Positions 8,383-17,455 of a DNA stretch of 64,000 nucleotides are shown here, in pieces. The notes beneath the pieces are model-generated. The model made no database searches. It was not told the DNA's origin and saw only the letters and a list, made by a program, of their open reading frames with translations. The DNA comes from Pedobacter sp. SYSU D00535 (GTDB lineage Bacteria; Bacteroidota; Bacteroidia; Sphingobacteriales; Sphingobacteriaceae), in contig NZ_JAFEWD010000002.1 of assembly GCF_017355855.1 (NCBI RefSeq), positions 496,001 through 560,000 on the forward strand, given 5' to 3'. Each line of letters begins with the position of its first letter. Within the stretch, counting starts at the first letter, position 1. The translations under genes were made by a program, and so were the position numbers.

Positions 8383-9483
8383 TCACGACTTTTTCCTGAT
8401 TCTGCTGAACACCATCGGAACCAGATACAGAGAGGGCAGGAGCACAAAAATGATTAGCGTAGTTGAGATAGGGTATAAATGCAGTCGATGAAGCGCTCCA
8501 AAGTTGTATAAAGAATTGAGATAGATGAACAAAGGCTTAAACAGAATGACGAGCACAACATGGAAGGAGAATACTTCAAGAGAATATCTGCCAATAAGGC
8601 AAACCGGCCTGAAAGTAAACCAAGACGTGTATTTAGCAGATATAAAATAAATTATGTAGGCGATGGCAGAAAAGTTTAACAATCTCAGGGGACGCAAGTG
8701 ACCTTTATCCGTTAGTTGAGCTATTAAATTCTGGGAAAGGCCTAAATGAGTTCCAAAAACTTTTAATACAAAGAATACGAGGGCTGTAAAGATGGCAACC
8801 CTAAAGATGTTTTTATTACTTTTTAGTATTCCGAGTTGTTGGTGATAAGTAAGATATCCAAGGTGAAGCCCAATCAAAAACAAAAGTTGCCAACAGAAAG
8901 CATTAAAAATGCCGTAATGCACCCCTGGAAGTAAATTAGTGATAGGATCAGTGATGCTGCTGCTTGCAACAAGGTAAACCAGCCCTGAAACAATTAGAAT
9001 CGGCACTGCCCTTGCACGACTAAATTGTTTTATAGCAAAAGGTACAAGTAGCAGAAAAAGCGCATACATGGGTAGTATATCCAAAAATGGCGGCTGGTAT
9101 AAAAGGACGCTCCCTAAAAGAAGTTGCCTGATAGGGTCTTCAAAAGATAAGTGCCGTTCTTTCCAATAAAGCTGCATAGGGTCGGAACTCAAAATCACCA
9201 GCATAGTGAATAGGAAGAGGGCAAGGTGATAGCCGTAAACTTTTACCGCCCTACTGATTGCAGACTTTTTTATAAATGCTTCTCCTTTTGTAGCGAATTT
9301 GTAAGAATAAACAAGACCCGCAGTTAGTCCTGAAATAAAAACAAAGGCTTCTGCCGAAGTTACCCAGCCAAAGGATTGGAAGGTGAAATCGCGAATGATA
9401 CTCTTTTGATTAAGTAAGTGATTGAAACTAATTAATATGAGGAAAAAGCCTCTAAAAAAGTCCAACTGATAATTTCTCTCCAC
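8383..9483 (-). CDS. OpgC-family membrane acyltransferase-like protein
   Basis: A 366-residue polytopic membrane protein with about ten hydrophobic segments. The N terminus has the family pattern YQLDFFRGFFLILISFNHLL, then FGWVTSAEAFVFISGLTAGLVYS, which is how OpgC-type proteins begin (the enzyme that succinylates periplasmic glucans in proteobacteria) and is related to the acyltransferase-3 fold. The acyl donor and acceptor in this organism are unknown. It is divergent from the MFS gene at 9682, with 198 nt between, and stands alone on its transcript. Confidence 0.75.
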   Translation of the reverse strand: MERNYQLDFFRGFFLILISFNHLLNQKSIIRDFTFQSFGWVTSAEAFVFISGLTAGLVYSYKFATKGEAFIKKSAISRAVKVYGYHLALFLFTMLVILSSDPMQLYWKERHLSFEDPIRQLLLGSVLLYQPPFLDILPMYALFLLLVPFAIKQFSRARAVPILIVSGLVYLVASSSITDPITNLLPGVHYGIFNAFCWQLLFLIGLHLGYLTYHQQLGILKSNKNIFRVAIFTALVFFVLKVFGTHLGLSQNLIAQLTDKGHLRPLRLLNFSAIAYIIYFISAKYTSWFTFRPVCLIGRYSLEVFSFHVVLVILFKPLFIYLNSLYNFGALHRLHLYPISTTLIIFVLLPSLYLVPMVFSRIRKKS

Positions 9484-9620
9484 GGTAGAAAATGATTTAT
9501 CTCCACAACAACCTTATTTTCTACATTGTTTGCAAAGAGTTCGAGATCAACTAACAGTTTAGCAAAACACGTCTATCAGCTGAAAACAAGAAAAACAGGC
9601 TAGTGTAATAATTGAAGCAA

Positions 9621-9654
9621 TTTTGGTAAGAGAAAATTGAGATGCCTACCTTCG
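9621..9654 (+). promoter_or_regulatory. Promoter of the MFS gene at 9682
   Basis: TTTTG at 9621-9625 and TACCTTCG at 9647-9654 are separated by 21 nt. The first matches the Bacteroidota -33 element and the second matches TAnnTTTG at seven of eight positions. The GTG start follows 27 nt after the -7 box. Confidence 0.5.
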
Positions 9655-9681
9655 CGGCCTAAAGTGTAAAAGGTACAATAA

Positions 9682-10869
9682 GTGAAAAGAAAATTACTAC
9701 CGCTGGCGGCAGGGGGACTGGGGATCGGGACTACCGAATTTGTAATGATGGGTGTTCTTCCAGATGTAGCGAAGGAGTTTGCTATCTCTATTCCTGATGC
9801 TGGCCATATGATTTCAGCCTATGCATTGGGGGTTGTTATTGGTGCTCCTACATTAGTAGTCGCCAGCAGCAGAATGGCTCCTAAAAAGATTCTGCTTGGT
9901 TTGATGTTGCTATTTACCATTTTTAATTCCATGTCGGCATTTGCTCCAAACAGCGCCATACTGTTCATTTCGAGGTTGCTGGCGGGCTTACCTCACGGGG
10001 CATTTTTTGGGGTCGGCTCCGTGGTTGCCAGTCGTTTGGCTGAAAAAGGGAAGCAGGCACAAGCAATATCAACGATGTTTAGTGGCTTAACTATCGCCAA
10101 CCTGTTAACTGTCCCTCTGGGCACGTACATTGGTCACGAATACTCCTGGCGATATACTTTCGGCGGCATAGGATTAATTGGGTTGCTTACCGTGGCATCT
10201 ATTTACTTTTTTCTCCCCTCGATTCCACCTGGCAGGACGAAAAGTGTCGCGGCAGAACTGCGGGTGTTCAAGAAGATAGAGCCCTGGTTGATTTTTATGA
10301 TCACGGCGATCGGTACAGGCGGTTTGTTCTGCTGGATCAGCTACATAGCACCATTAATGACCGAAGTCGCTAATTTCTCTGCGTCGGCGGTTCCCTATAT
10401 TTTAATGATTGCAGGGTTGGGAATGGTAGTTGGGAATATTGTAGGTGGAAAGCTGGCCGATAGCCTGAAGCCGCTCAGTGCCTGCATTGTTTTGCTTATC
10501 GCGATGGCCATTACCTTACTGCTTATCTACTTTTTCTCAGGTAGTCAAATTCTTTCCGTGCTTTTTACCTTCATCGCCGGCAGTTGTTCTCTCGCTCTGG
10601 CAGCTCCGATACAAATGCTGATGATTGAGAATTCAAAAGGTGCAGAGATGATAGGAGCTTCTATTACTCAGGCTGCTTTCAACCTTGGCAATGCACTCGG
10701 TGCTTTCTTGGGCGGCTTACCAATCGCAGCAGGCCTGGGTTACACTTCACCATCAATGGTCGGAATGATAATGGCACTGGGAGGAGTGGGGTTTGCCTGG
10801 CTGATGATCTTTAGACAAAAACGAGATTCAGAGGGAGCACCTGGTTCTCAACCTGAAACATTGATATAG
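9682..10869 (+). CDS. MFS transporter, AraJ-like sugar/drug efflux type
   Basis: A 395-residue major facilitator protein with twelve predicted membrane helices. It starts at GTG; the N terminus LPLAAGGLGIGTTEFVMMGVLPDVA is characteristic of the AraJ/YdhP branch of exporters, and a second-half repeat begins near residue 205. The loop between helices 2 and 3 (SSRMAPKKILLGLM) fits the MFS A-motif position but is weak. The substrate cannot be told. The gene converges on the SNF2 helicase with an 11-nt gap. Confidence 0.85.
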   Translation: MKRKLLPLAAGGLGIGTTEFVMMGVLPDVAKEFAISIPDAGHMISAYALGVVIGAPTLVVASSRMAPKKILLGLMLLFTIFNSMSAFAPNSAILFISRLLAGLPHGAFFGVGSVVASRLAEKGKQAQAISTMFSGLTIANLLTVPLGTYIGHEYSWRYTFGGIGLIGLLTVASIYFFLPSIPPGRTKSVAAELRVFKKIEPWLIFMITAIGTGGLFCWISYIAPLMTEVANFSASAVPYILMIAGLGMVVGNIVGGKLADSLKPLSACIVLLIAMAITLLLIYFFSGSQILSVLFTFIAGSCSLALAAPIQMLMIENSKGAEMIGASITQAAFNLGNALGAFLGGLPIAAGLGYTSPSMVGMIMALGGVGFAWLMIFRQKRDSEGAPGSQPETLI

Positions 10870-10880
10870 GTTGGCCGACC

Positions 10881-13800
10881 CTACCGTAGGCTTTTAGGAA
10901 CAGTGGGGCTAAGCAGTTTCAGCAGATCTTGTTTAGTAAGGGATTGGAAGAAAGAACCTTCAGCGTCAATAAGCTTTTCAGCAAGCAGGCTCTTGCTTTC
11001 CTGTAGCTGTAGGATTTTCTCTTCCACGGTGTTGGGACAGATCATTCTTACCGCCACTACTTTTTTCTTTTGTCCGATACGGTATACCCGGTCGATGGCC
11101 TGACTTTCAACAGCAGGATTCCACCAGGGGTCTAGCAGGTACACGTAGTCAGCTTTTGTTAGGTTTAGTCCTGTTCCTCCAGCTTTCAGGCTGACTAAAA
11201 ATACCCTAACACCTGCGTTGTTTTGAAACGCTTCCACTGCACTTTGTCGGTCTCTGGTTGCTCCAGAAAGGTAACTAAAGCTGATATTTCTTTTCTCCAA
11301 CTCTTTTTTTACAAGATCCAGCATCGTAACAAATTGCGAGAATACGAGGATTTTATGATTATTGGATTTGGCAGAAATCTGTTCGAGCAGCGCTTCTATT
11401 TTCGAAGATCCGATCTCGTCCAGCATGGGTTCATGTAAGAGAAGAGGAGAATCGCAGATCTGCCGTAATTTCGTAAGACTCCTTAATACATGTATTGCGT
11501 TTTTAGCGATATCGTCATTAGGAATGCCCTCGATGTAGTCTCTGATCTCTTGTTCATAGCGCTCATAAACCTTACGTTGAGGCTCCTGCATCTCGCAATA
11601 CAAGATCATCTCCGTCTTTTCCGGCAGCTCGGCAGCGACTTGCTTTTTAGTTCTTCTGAGGATGAATGGTTTGATTAGATTTTGTAGTTCTGTGGCTCTG
11701 GTACGATCTTCAAATTTATCTATCGGAGTGGAATATACATCCCGGAAATACTGTTTGCTTCCCAATAGGCCAGGACAAGCAAACGAAAGTTGAGCGTATA
11801 AATCGAAGGTGTTGTTTTCAACAGGCGTGCCTGTTAAAATGATTCGATTCCTTGCTTTTAGGAGGCGGGCAGCCTTGTAACGCTGCGACTCGGGGTTTTT
11901 TATGTTTTGTGATTCGTCCAGGACTGCATAATTAAAATCAAACTTCTTTAGGATATTAATATCGGAAAGAAGGGTTCCGTAGGTGGTTATTACAATGTCG
12001 TAATCAGCTAACGAACTGATTTCTGTCACTCTTCCGGCTCCATGCAAGGTATACGCCGTTAGGTCAGGGGCAAACTTCGCAATCTCCTGCTGCCAGTTAA
12101 AAATCAGCGATGTAGGCACTACAAGCAGGTTGCAGGATGGACCTCTTTTTTGCTTCTGAAGTAGGATAAAAGCAATTACCTGAACCGTTTTCCCGAGTCC
12201 CATGTCGTCTGCCAGACAAGCGCCGAAATTATAGTCGTCCAGGAAATTAAGCCAGTTTAGTCCCTGTTGCTGATACTCTCTCAACTCCCCGCGGAAACCA
12301 GCTGGAACTTCTACTTCTTTTATCGATTCAAAACTGTTCAATGAATGATGCAGTTCATCCAGTTCTATTCGGATGTCGTTCGGTAGTACTTCCTCCTCAA
12401 ATAGCTGGTTGATCAACAGGAAGTTGGATTTCGGGATGGCAAATGCGTCGTCCATGTAGTCGGTCGCATCGAAAAAGCGCTTTAACTTCTCAAGCCATTC
12501 ATCCGGCAGGAGTCCCAGGGTCCCGTCATCCAGCTGAACGTACTTGCTCTTATTCTTGACCGCCTTTTGAATTTGTTTCAAGCTCGCCTTTTTCTTCCCG
12601 TATTTAACCTCGACATCTACGTTGAACCAGTTCAGACCGCTTTTTATTTGAACGCCCACCTTCGCCTTGTACTGACTAAGTTTGTTGTTTCTGATCTTGT
12701 TAAAGCCCAACACTTCAATGCCCATTTTTTCCCACTCTTCGAACGCGTTTAGAAACCAGTCTTCCTGCAAAAAGCGATCTTTCCGCAAGTAGAAGTAGGG
12801 GATGCCGTCTTCCAACTGCTCCAGGAAATTCGGATGTTGTCGGGCTAATTGAGATATAAACTCGAACTCAGCCTGATTGTCGCGTTGCACATAAAAAGCA
12901 TCTCCATGGATGCCGGAAGCGTAAATTTGTCTTCGGCTTAAGATTGCTATTTCCTCCCGCCCATACCGCATTACCGGCTCCAGATCAATATAGGGATCAG
13001 AATCAGTGAGGTAAACGAGTTTCCTCGGCGGCTCGTCGAAGCTATTTTCTTTGAGCTGTTCAGCTGTGGCCGGCTTCAGGTAAGTGTAGCGAACGCTGAC
13101 GTCCTCCTCAAGTTTGGCTAAGAAGCTTTCCCTGAATTCAGCAAACTTGCTTTCGTGGACTTTCAGTTCGTAATCGTTCTGCTTAAATAGGGTAAAAAGC
13201 TTTAGCGTGTTCAGGTTGCCAATCAAATGGAGCTCGCCCCCCAAATCCACAAAGTAGTCAAACTTTAGCTCCACATCTTCCAAAGGTGTGTTGATATCAT
13301 TTATTGAAATCCAAGCTCTTATTGTGTGAAATGCTCCCTCTTTTGATACGGACAATTTGAGGTCGCTTAAAACCTCCCCAAAATGCATCTGCTTCAAAGC
13401 TTTTGGTATCAACCCTTCTGATATGTTAAGGAAGTGTTGATAGATTCTCAGGTTTAGCGGGTTTTTTAAGATCAGTTTAAGGCCATCAATCAAAAATTGC
13501 GACGGTTCTTTTTGCACCGGGTTTTCAAATAGAGAGACGGCGGTGTAAAACTTCGCTTCGGCCGGGTCTTCAGCCTTCCATACAAATTCTGCAGAAGCAA
13601 GTTGCTGTATCGGCGCTCTTATTTTTCCGCTAGCGGTTATTTCTGCCTCAGCTAGCTGAACCAGCAGGTGCCTGTAATATTTGTGCTGCCTCAGCACCAG
13701 GAAATGCTCTTTTTTTTCGGTGTCGGCATTAAGAAGCCGGGCTGGTTTATGCGCTTTCGTAAGCTGTTCCCGGAGTTGCAGGTTGCTCTCTTTTGTTACT

Positions 13801-14300
13801 GGTATCAGTCCTTTTAAACGAGGTTTTATGGACAATCGATCGCTTGCTAATGCTAGTTCAAAATATTGCTCCAGTTCCTTCTCATTCTCGAGGCCGTATG
13901 GTTCAGCGAATTTTTTAAGCTTTTCATTTCGTACCTGTTTATCGAAGAATAATCTTAAATCAGGCTTTTTGACTATATTATAAAGGGCTTTGGCCTGAAA
14001 CTGGCAGAGCTTTGGACCTGAAAAACTACAGCTGCAACCTACCAGCAGACTTTCCTCCCGAATGGTGACGGTCACCGCAACAGGGTTTGGTAACGACTGG
14101 TCGATAAAGAAAATTGAATCGATCTCGGCTTCTTCGGCCACCAAGTCGGTGAGCGATCGCGGAGAAGGATAGAAAGCCTCGGCACCGTGAATTTGAATAT
14201 AAACCTCGTTCAATAATTGTATATCAAAAGGTGCGATAACAGTGCGGTGCTGTTCCAGGCTTGTCCTTTGCTCGTTCATCCTCTCCAAATATGCGATCAA
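10881..14300 (-). CDS. SNF2-family DEAD/DEAH helicase
   Basis: This 1139-residue protein has a C-terminal Swi2/Snf2 motor: Walker A in DDMGLGKTVQV near residue 700, DESQ (motif II) in VLDESQNIKNPESQ near 793, LTGTPVENN, and the second RecA lobe ending QAIDRVYRIGQ near 1067. The N-terminal 600 residues resemble bacterial SNF2 proteins that start with a SWIM zinc finger. Here the finger reads C89-x-C91-x7-C99-x-F, so the usual final His of CxCxnCxH is replaced. Such proteins translocate on double-stranded DNA, probably in repair or chromosome remodelling. A second in-frame ATG lies 7 codons in. Confidence 0.9.
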   Translation of the reverse strand: MIAYLERMNEQRTSLEQHRTVIAPFDIQLLNEVYIQIHGAEAFYPSPRSLTDLVAEEAEIDSIFFIDQSLPNPVAVTVTIREESLLVGCSCSFSGPKLCQFQAKALYNIVKKPDLRLFFDKQVRNEKLKKFAEPYGLENEKELEQYFELALASDRLSIKPRLKGLIPVTKESNLQLREQLTKAHKPARLLNADTEKKEHFLVLRQHKYYRHLLVQLAEAEITASGKIRAPIQQLASAEFVWKAEDPAEAKFYTAVSLFENPVQKEPSQFLIDGLKLILKNPLNLRIYQHFLNISEGLIPKALKQMHFGEVLSDLKLSVSKEGAFHTIRAWISINDINTPLEDVELKFDYFVDLGGELHLIGNLNTLKLFTLFKQNDYELKVHESKFAEFRESFLAKLEEDVSVRYTYLKPATAEQLKENSFDEPPRKLVYLTDSDPYIDLEPVMRYGREEIAILSRRQIYASGIHGDAFYVQRDNQAEFEFISQLARQHPNFLEQLEDGIPYFYLRKDRFLQEDWFLNAFEEWEKMGIEVLGFNKIRNNKLSQYKAKVGVQIKSGLNWFNVDVEVKYGKKKASLKQIQKAVKNKSKYVQLDDGTLGLLPDEWLEKLKRFFDATDYMDDAFAIPKSNFLLINQLFEEEVLPNDIRIELDELHHSLNSFESIKEVEVPAGFRGELREYQQQGLNWLNFLDDYNFGACLADDMGLGKTVQVIAFILLQKQKRGPSCNLLVVPTSLIFNWQQEIAKFAPDLTAYTLHGAGRVTEISSLADYDIVITTYGTLLSDINILKKFDFNYAVLDESQNIKNPESQRYKAARLLKARNRIILTGTPVENNTFDLYAQLSFACPGLLGSKQYFRDVYSTPIDKFEDRTRATELQNLIKPFILRRTKKQVAAELPEKTEMILYCEMQEPQRKVYERYEQEIRDYIEGIPNDDIAKNAIHVLRSLTKLRQICDSPLLLHEPMLDEIGSSKIEALLEQISAKSNNHKILVFSQFVTMLDLVKKELEKRNISFSYLSGATRDRQSAVEAFQNNAGVRVFLVSLKAGGTGLNLTKADYVYLLDPWWNPAVESQAIDRVYRIGQKKKVVAVRMICPNTVEEKILQLQESKSLLAEKLIDAEGSFFQSLTKQDLLKLLSPTVPKSLR

Positions 14301-14739
14301 ATTTTGAATGAATCTTTGTCTTTGTGTTTTTAATTCTTAGCGAATGAATTGACTTTATGGCTATGTCTTGAAATTGAGCACCGCTAGTTTCGCGATTTCC
14401 GTATTTATCCTCGTGCCGGCAGGTATAATCACGTGTTTTAGCCGTTATTCTACCCGAATTTGCCTGAAAGTTGCTGAATGGTAGCTTGATTGATACAGCA
14501 ATAGTAGCTCCTGCTCGAGGATACGAGGAGCATAGGTGTTAACTAATTGTTGTGTTATGAAGAAGATCAGTGTTAGAAAGCAAACCTTCCCGAAATGTTA
14601 TAGTGAGATAGATAATCGCCAGATTTGTCAGACTTTCCTTTCTCTCCCTTGTAAACTTAAACTTTCCTTTTTGTGCACATGATCTGCCACAACTCGTCTG
14701 ACGTCCAATTAATCAAATTAACTACTTAGTCCTGAATTT
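14301..14739. other. Intergenic region between two divergent genes
   Basis: This 439-nt gap separates the SNF2 helicase and the GH1-RmlD gene, which point away from each other, so promoters for both must lie here. I did not find a full TAnnTTTG box on either strand. A 41-codon frame starting MKKISVRKQ at about 14557 has no family features and is not called. No repeat or RNA gene was seen. Confidence 0.5.
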
Positions 14740-16941
14740 ATGGAGCAAAATGATCATATACAGGTTTGGGGTGGAATAGAGTCTACCATAAACCGGGTAA
14801 AAGATACCTATTTAGACCAGCTTGAGTATTGCGGTCACTATGATAGAGAAACAGATTTGGATTTGATTCACTCGCTTGGCATAAAAATGCTTAGGTACCC
14901 AATTTTGTGGGAGAAGCATCAGCCGGAGCCAACTACAGTAATAGATTGGAGCTTCGCCGATAGGAGACTGAACCGGTTGCGAGAGCTCGAAATTACGCCG
15001 ATCGTCGGGCTCGTTCATCACGGCAGTGGTCCCAGGTATGTGAACTTTTTCGACGGTACATTTGAAGAGGGGTTGGCGGCATATGCAAAACTGGTAGCCG
15101 AAAGATTTCCCTGGGCTGAATACTACACGCCGGTGAATGAACCTCTTACCACGGCACGCTTTTGTGGTCTTTACGGACACTGGTACCCTCATAAAAGGGA
15201 CAATTATAGCTTTTTTAAGGTGTTGCTAAGCGAGTGCAAGGCAACGGTGCTGGCTATGGAAACGATCCGAAAAATCAATCCGGAAGCGAAGCTCATCCAG
15301 ACGGAAGACCTTGGAAAGTGCCACGCGACCCCCTTGCTACAGTACCAAGCTGATTTAGAAAATGAACGCAGATGGGTTTCTTATGAGCTCCTGAGTGGAA
15401 AGCTCACCCCCGATAAGGTAATGTGGAAGTACATGGTTGATTCGGGGATTGATGAAAGCGAATTACATTTTTTTCTCGAGCATAATTGTCCACCCTACAT
15501 CTGCGGCTTTAATTATTACTTGACATCCGAAAGGTATTTGGACGAGAAGCTGAGCAGGTATCCTGAACAGTATCACGGTGGTAACGGGCGACATTCCTAT
15601 GCAGATATAGAAACGGTATTAGTTGATTTGGATGTAAAGACGGGCCCATCAGTATTGCTCAAGGAAGCCTGGGAACGACTGCAATTGCCTCTTGCTATCA
15701 CGGAGTGCCACCTTCATAGTAAAAGGGAGGAGCAGATGCGGTGGTTTAACGAGATGTGGAAAACGTTGAATCAGTTGAAGGCTGAAGGGGTTGATATTAG
15801 AGCTATTACCGCTTGGGCACTGTTTGGATTATATGGTTGGAACAGCTTGGTTACCCGTCCATGGGGCGACTATGAGCCGGGAGTATTTAATCTCAGTTCG
15901 GGAACTCCTAGGCCTACGGCTCTTGCCACATTTCTGAAGATGCTGAACAGAAATAATGCGTACGAGCATCCCGTGCTGGAAGGACAGGGCTGGTGGAAGA
16001 GCGAAAAGCGCCGAATCTATTACTCAAGTCGGCAGTCGCTCAAGTTAAACACGGCAAAGGTTGCTCCGAGTTGTCGACCGGTTCTGATTGTGGGTAAAAC
16101 AGGAACTCTTGGCTACGCTTTCCAAAAGATCGCAGAAGGAAGAAATATTCATTTCATTGCTACATCCCGTGGGGATATGAGTATCACCGATAGGGAACAG
16201 ATCGAAGCAACCATGCGCAAATTTAATCCCTGGGCAATCATTAATGCTGCTGGCTTTGTAGATGTTGACGCCGCAGAGACGATGGAGGAGGATTGCCTGG
16301 CAGCAAATTGTATTGGACCCGTACTGCTTGCCGATTTATGCAAGAAATATGGAATAAAGTTCCTGTCGTTTTCCTCCGATTTGGTTTTTGATGGAGAAAA
16401 AAATGAACCTTATCTTGAGAGCGATGCCCCTAATCCCCTTAACGTTTATGGCCGGAGTAAAGCGCTGGCCGAGCAAGAAATGCTTGCTGTAAACCCTGAC
16501 TCCTTAATTGTGAGAACGAGCAGCTTCTTTGGGCCTTGGGATAAGCATAACTTCGCTACAAGTCTTATCGTAAGTTTAAAAAACAACAGAACGGTTCAGG
16601 CTCCTACCGACATTTGTGTATCTCCAACTTACGTTCCCGATTTGGTGAATGAATGTTATAATTTATTGCTTGACGATGAGAGTGGTATCTTTCATCTCGT
16701 GAATCAACAGGGGGAAATGAGCTGGTACGAATTTGCTAGAAAAGTAGCGGAAACGGCAGGGCTTGACAGTTCGCTCGTCAGGTGGAACAAATTGAGTAGA
16801 ATGACGTCCAAGGCAGAACGCCCCAGGTACTCAGCACTGGGCAGCGAGAAAGGCATTAAACTTCCCACTTTTGATGATGCCTTGTTGCGATACTTAGAGG
16901 CGGTAGAGAATGCCTATTTCAGTCGCAAAAAGGTAGGATAA
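14740..16941 (+). CDS. Fusion protein: GH1-like glycosidase domain plus RmlD-like sugar-nucleotide reductase
   Basis: This 733-residue protein joins two families. Residues 1-420 are a clan GH-A barrel like family 1 beta-glycosidases, with the acid/base E134 in PVNEP and a likely nucleophile E322 in ITECH, and TAWALFGLYGW near 357. Residues 447-725 are an RmlD (dTDP-4-dehydrorhamnose reductase) type short-chain dehydrogenase: GKTGTLG (452-458), INAAGFVDVDAAE near 501, SSDLVFDG, and the catalytic pair Y570 and K574 in VYGRSK. There is no signal peptide, so it is cytoplasmic. The frame runs without break between the halves, so this is a true fusion and not two genes. A role in making or recycling a deoxysugar glycan is plausible but not shown by the neighbours. 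Confidence 0.85.
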   Translation: MEQNDHIQVWGGIESTINRVKDTYLDQLEYCGHYDRETDLDLIHSLGIKMLRYPILWEKHQPEPTTVIDWSFADRRLNRLRELEITPIVGLVHHGSGPRYVNFFDGTFEEGLAAYAKLVAERFPWAEYYTPVNEPLTTARFCGLYGHWYPHKRDNYSFFKVLLSECKATVLAMETIRKINPEAKLIQTEDLGKCHATPLLQYQADLENERRWVSYELLSGKLTPDKVMWKYMVDSGIDESELHFFLEHNCPPYICGFNYYLTSERYLDEKLSRYPEQYHGGNGRHSYADIETVLVDLDVKTGPSVLLKEAWERLQLPLAITECHLHSKREEQMRWFNEMWKTLNQLKAEGVDIRAITAWALFGLYGWNSLVTRPWGDYEPGVFNLSSGTPRPTALATFLKMLNRNNAYEHPVLEGQGWWKSEKRRIYYSSRQSLKLNTAKVAPSCRPVLIVGKTGTLGYAFQKIAEGRNIHFIATSRGDMSITDREQIEATMRKFNPWAIINAAGFVDVDAAETMEEDCLAANCIGPVLLADLCKKYGIKFLSFSSDLVFDGEKNEPYLESDAPNPLNVYGRSKALAEQEMLAVNPDSLIVRTSSFFGPWDKHNFATSLIVSLKNNRTVQAPTDICVSPTYVPDLVNECYNLLLDDESGIFHLVNQQGEMSWYEFARKVAETAGLDSSLVRWNKLSRMTSKAERPRYSALGSEKGIKLPTFDDALLRYLEAVENAYFSRKKVG

Positions 16942-17100
16942 AGATTGTAGCGGGATTTAACCCGCTACATAAATTCATTCAACTAGCTCGTCTCAGGGTA
17001 GAGCTGACTCTCCGAATTTATTGACAAAGCAAGCATACTTTCAAGATCGCCGCCGGAAGAGACTTCTGATGGTCTTCTTCTACAACCAGTAATGGCCCAA

Positions 17101-17221
17101 GAGGGGTTTAGTCCGCGCTCCACAACAGCGCCGCAGAGGCTCCGCCGAAAAGCAGGTTTTAGCGGAGCCTTTGCAGTAATGGTACCGTAGCGCTGCGCCG
17201 CTGGCCATACTCCGACCAGGT
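17101..17221. repeat. GC-rich intergenic element with strong hairpin, possible dispersed repeat
   Basis: The 475 nt between the fusion gene and the desaturase terminator hold no convincing gene. Their centre is much richer in GC than its surroundings. AGGCTCCGC (17137-17145) and GCGGAGCCT (17162-17170) form a perfect 9-bp stem with a 16-nt loop, followed by a second GC-rich stretch (GTAGCGCTGCGCC). A 70-codon minus-strand frame across it (17080-17292) looks like translation of a structured sequence, not a protein. The base composition and hairpin suggest a dispersed intergenic repeat; I cannot count its copies from one window. Confidence 0.4.
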
Positions 17222-17416
17222 GCGAACCGTTGAATGCTGAAGGTGTGAAAATGGTTATAGCAGGATGAGATGGGTCGGCTGCTTAAGTTCATTTTTACCT
17301 AGCTGCTTATTTCCTTTTTTCTTTTGCTTGTTCTTTTCAAGTTGCTTTTTGTAAAAGAAGCTTTTGACTTTCCCATAATTAGAACAGTAAATGAATAGAA
17401 GAAGAGTTGACTCCCC

Positions 17417-17453
17417 AAAAAAAAGACCGCCATAATCAATATGGCGGTCTTTT
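17417..17453 (-). terminator. Terminator of the desaturase gene
   Basis: GACCGCCATA (17425-17434) and TATGGCGGTC (17440-17449) form a perfect 10-bp stem with a 5-nt loop. On the minus strand it is followed by a run of eight T (the A-run at 17417-17424). It starts a few bases beyond the desaturase stop codon. Its symmetry would let it work on the plus strand too. Confidence 0.9.
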
Positions 17454-17455
17454 CT

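Noticed and set aside
14557-14682. 41-codon frame starting MKKISVRKQ in the gap before the GH1-RmlD gene
   Set aside because: No signal peptide, family motif or neighbour link supports it as a gene.
17080-17292. 70-codon minus-strand frame with many Cys and Arg
   Set aside because: It runs through a GC-rich hairpin element; the composition follows the DNA structure and no domain is visible.
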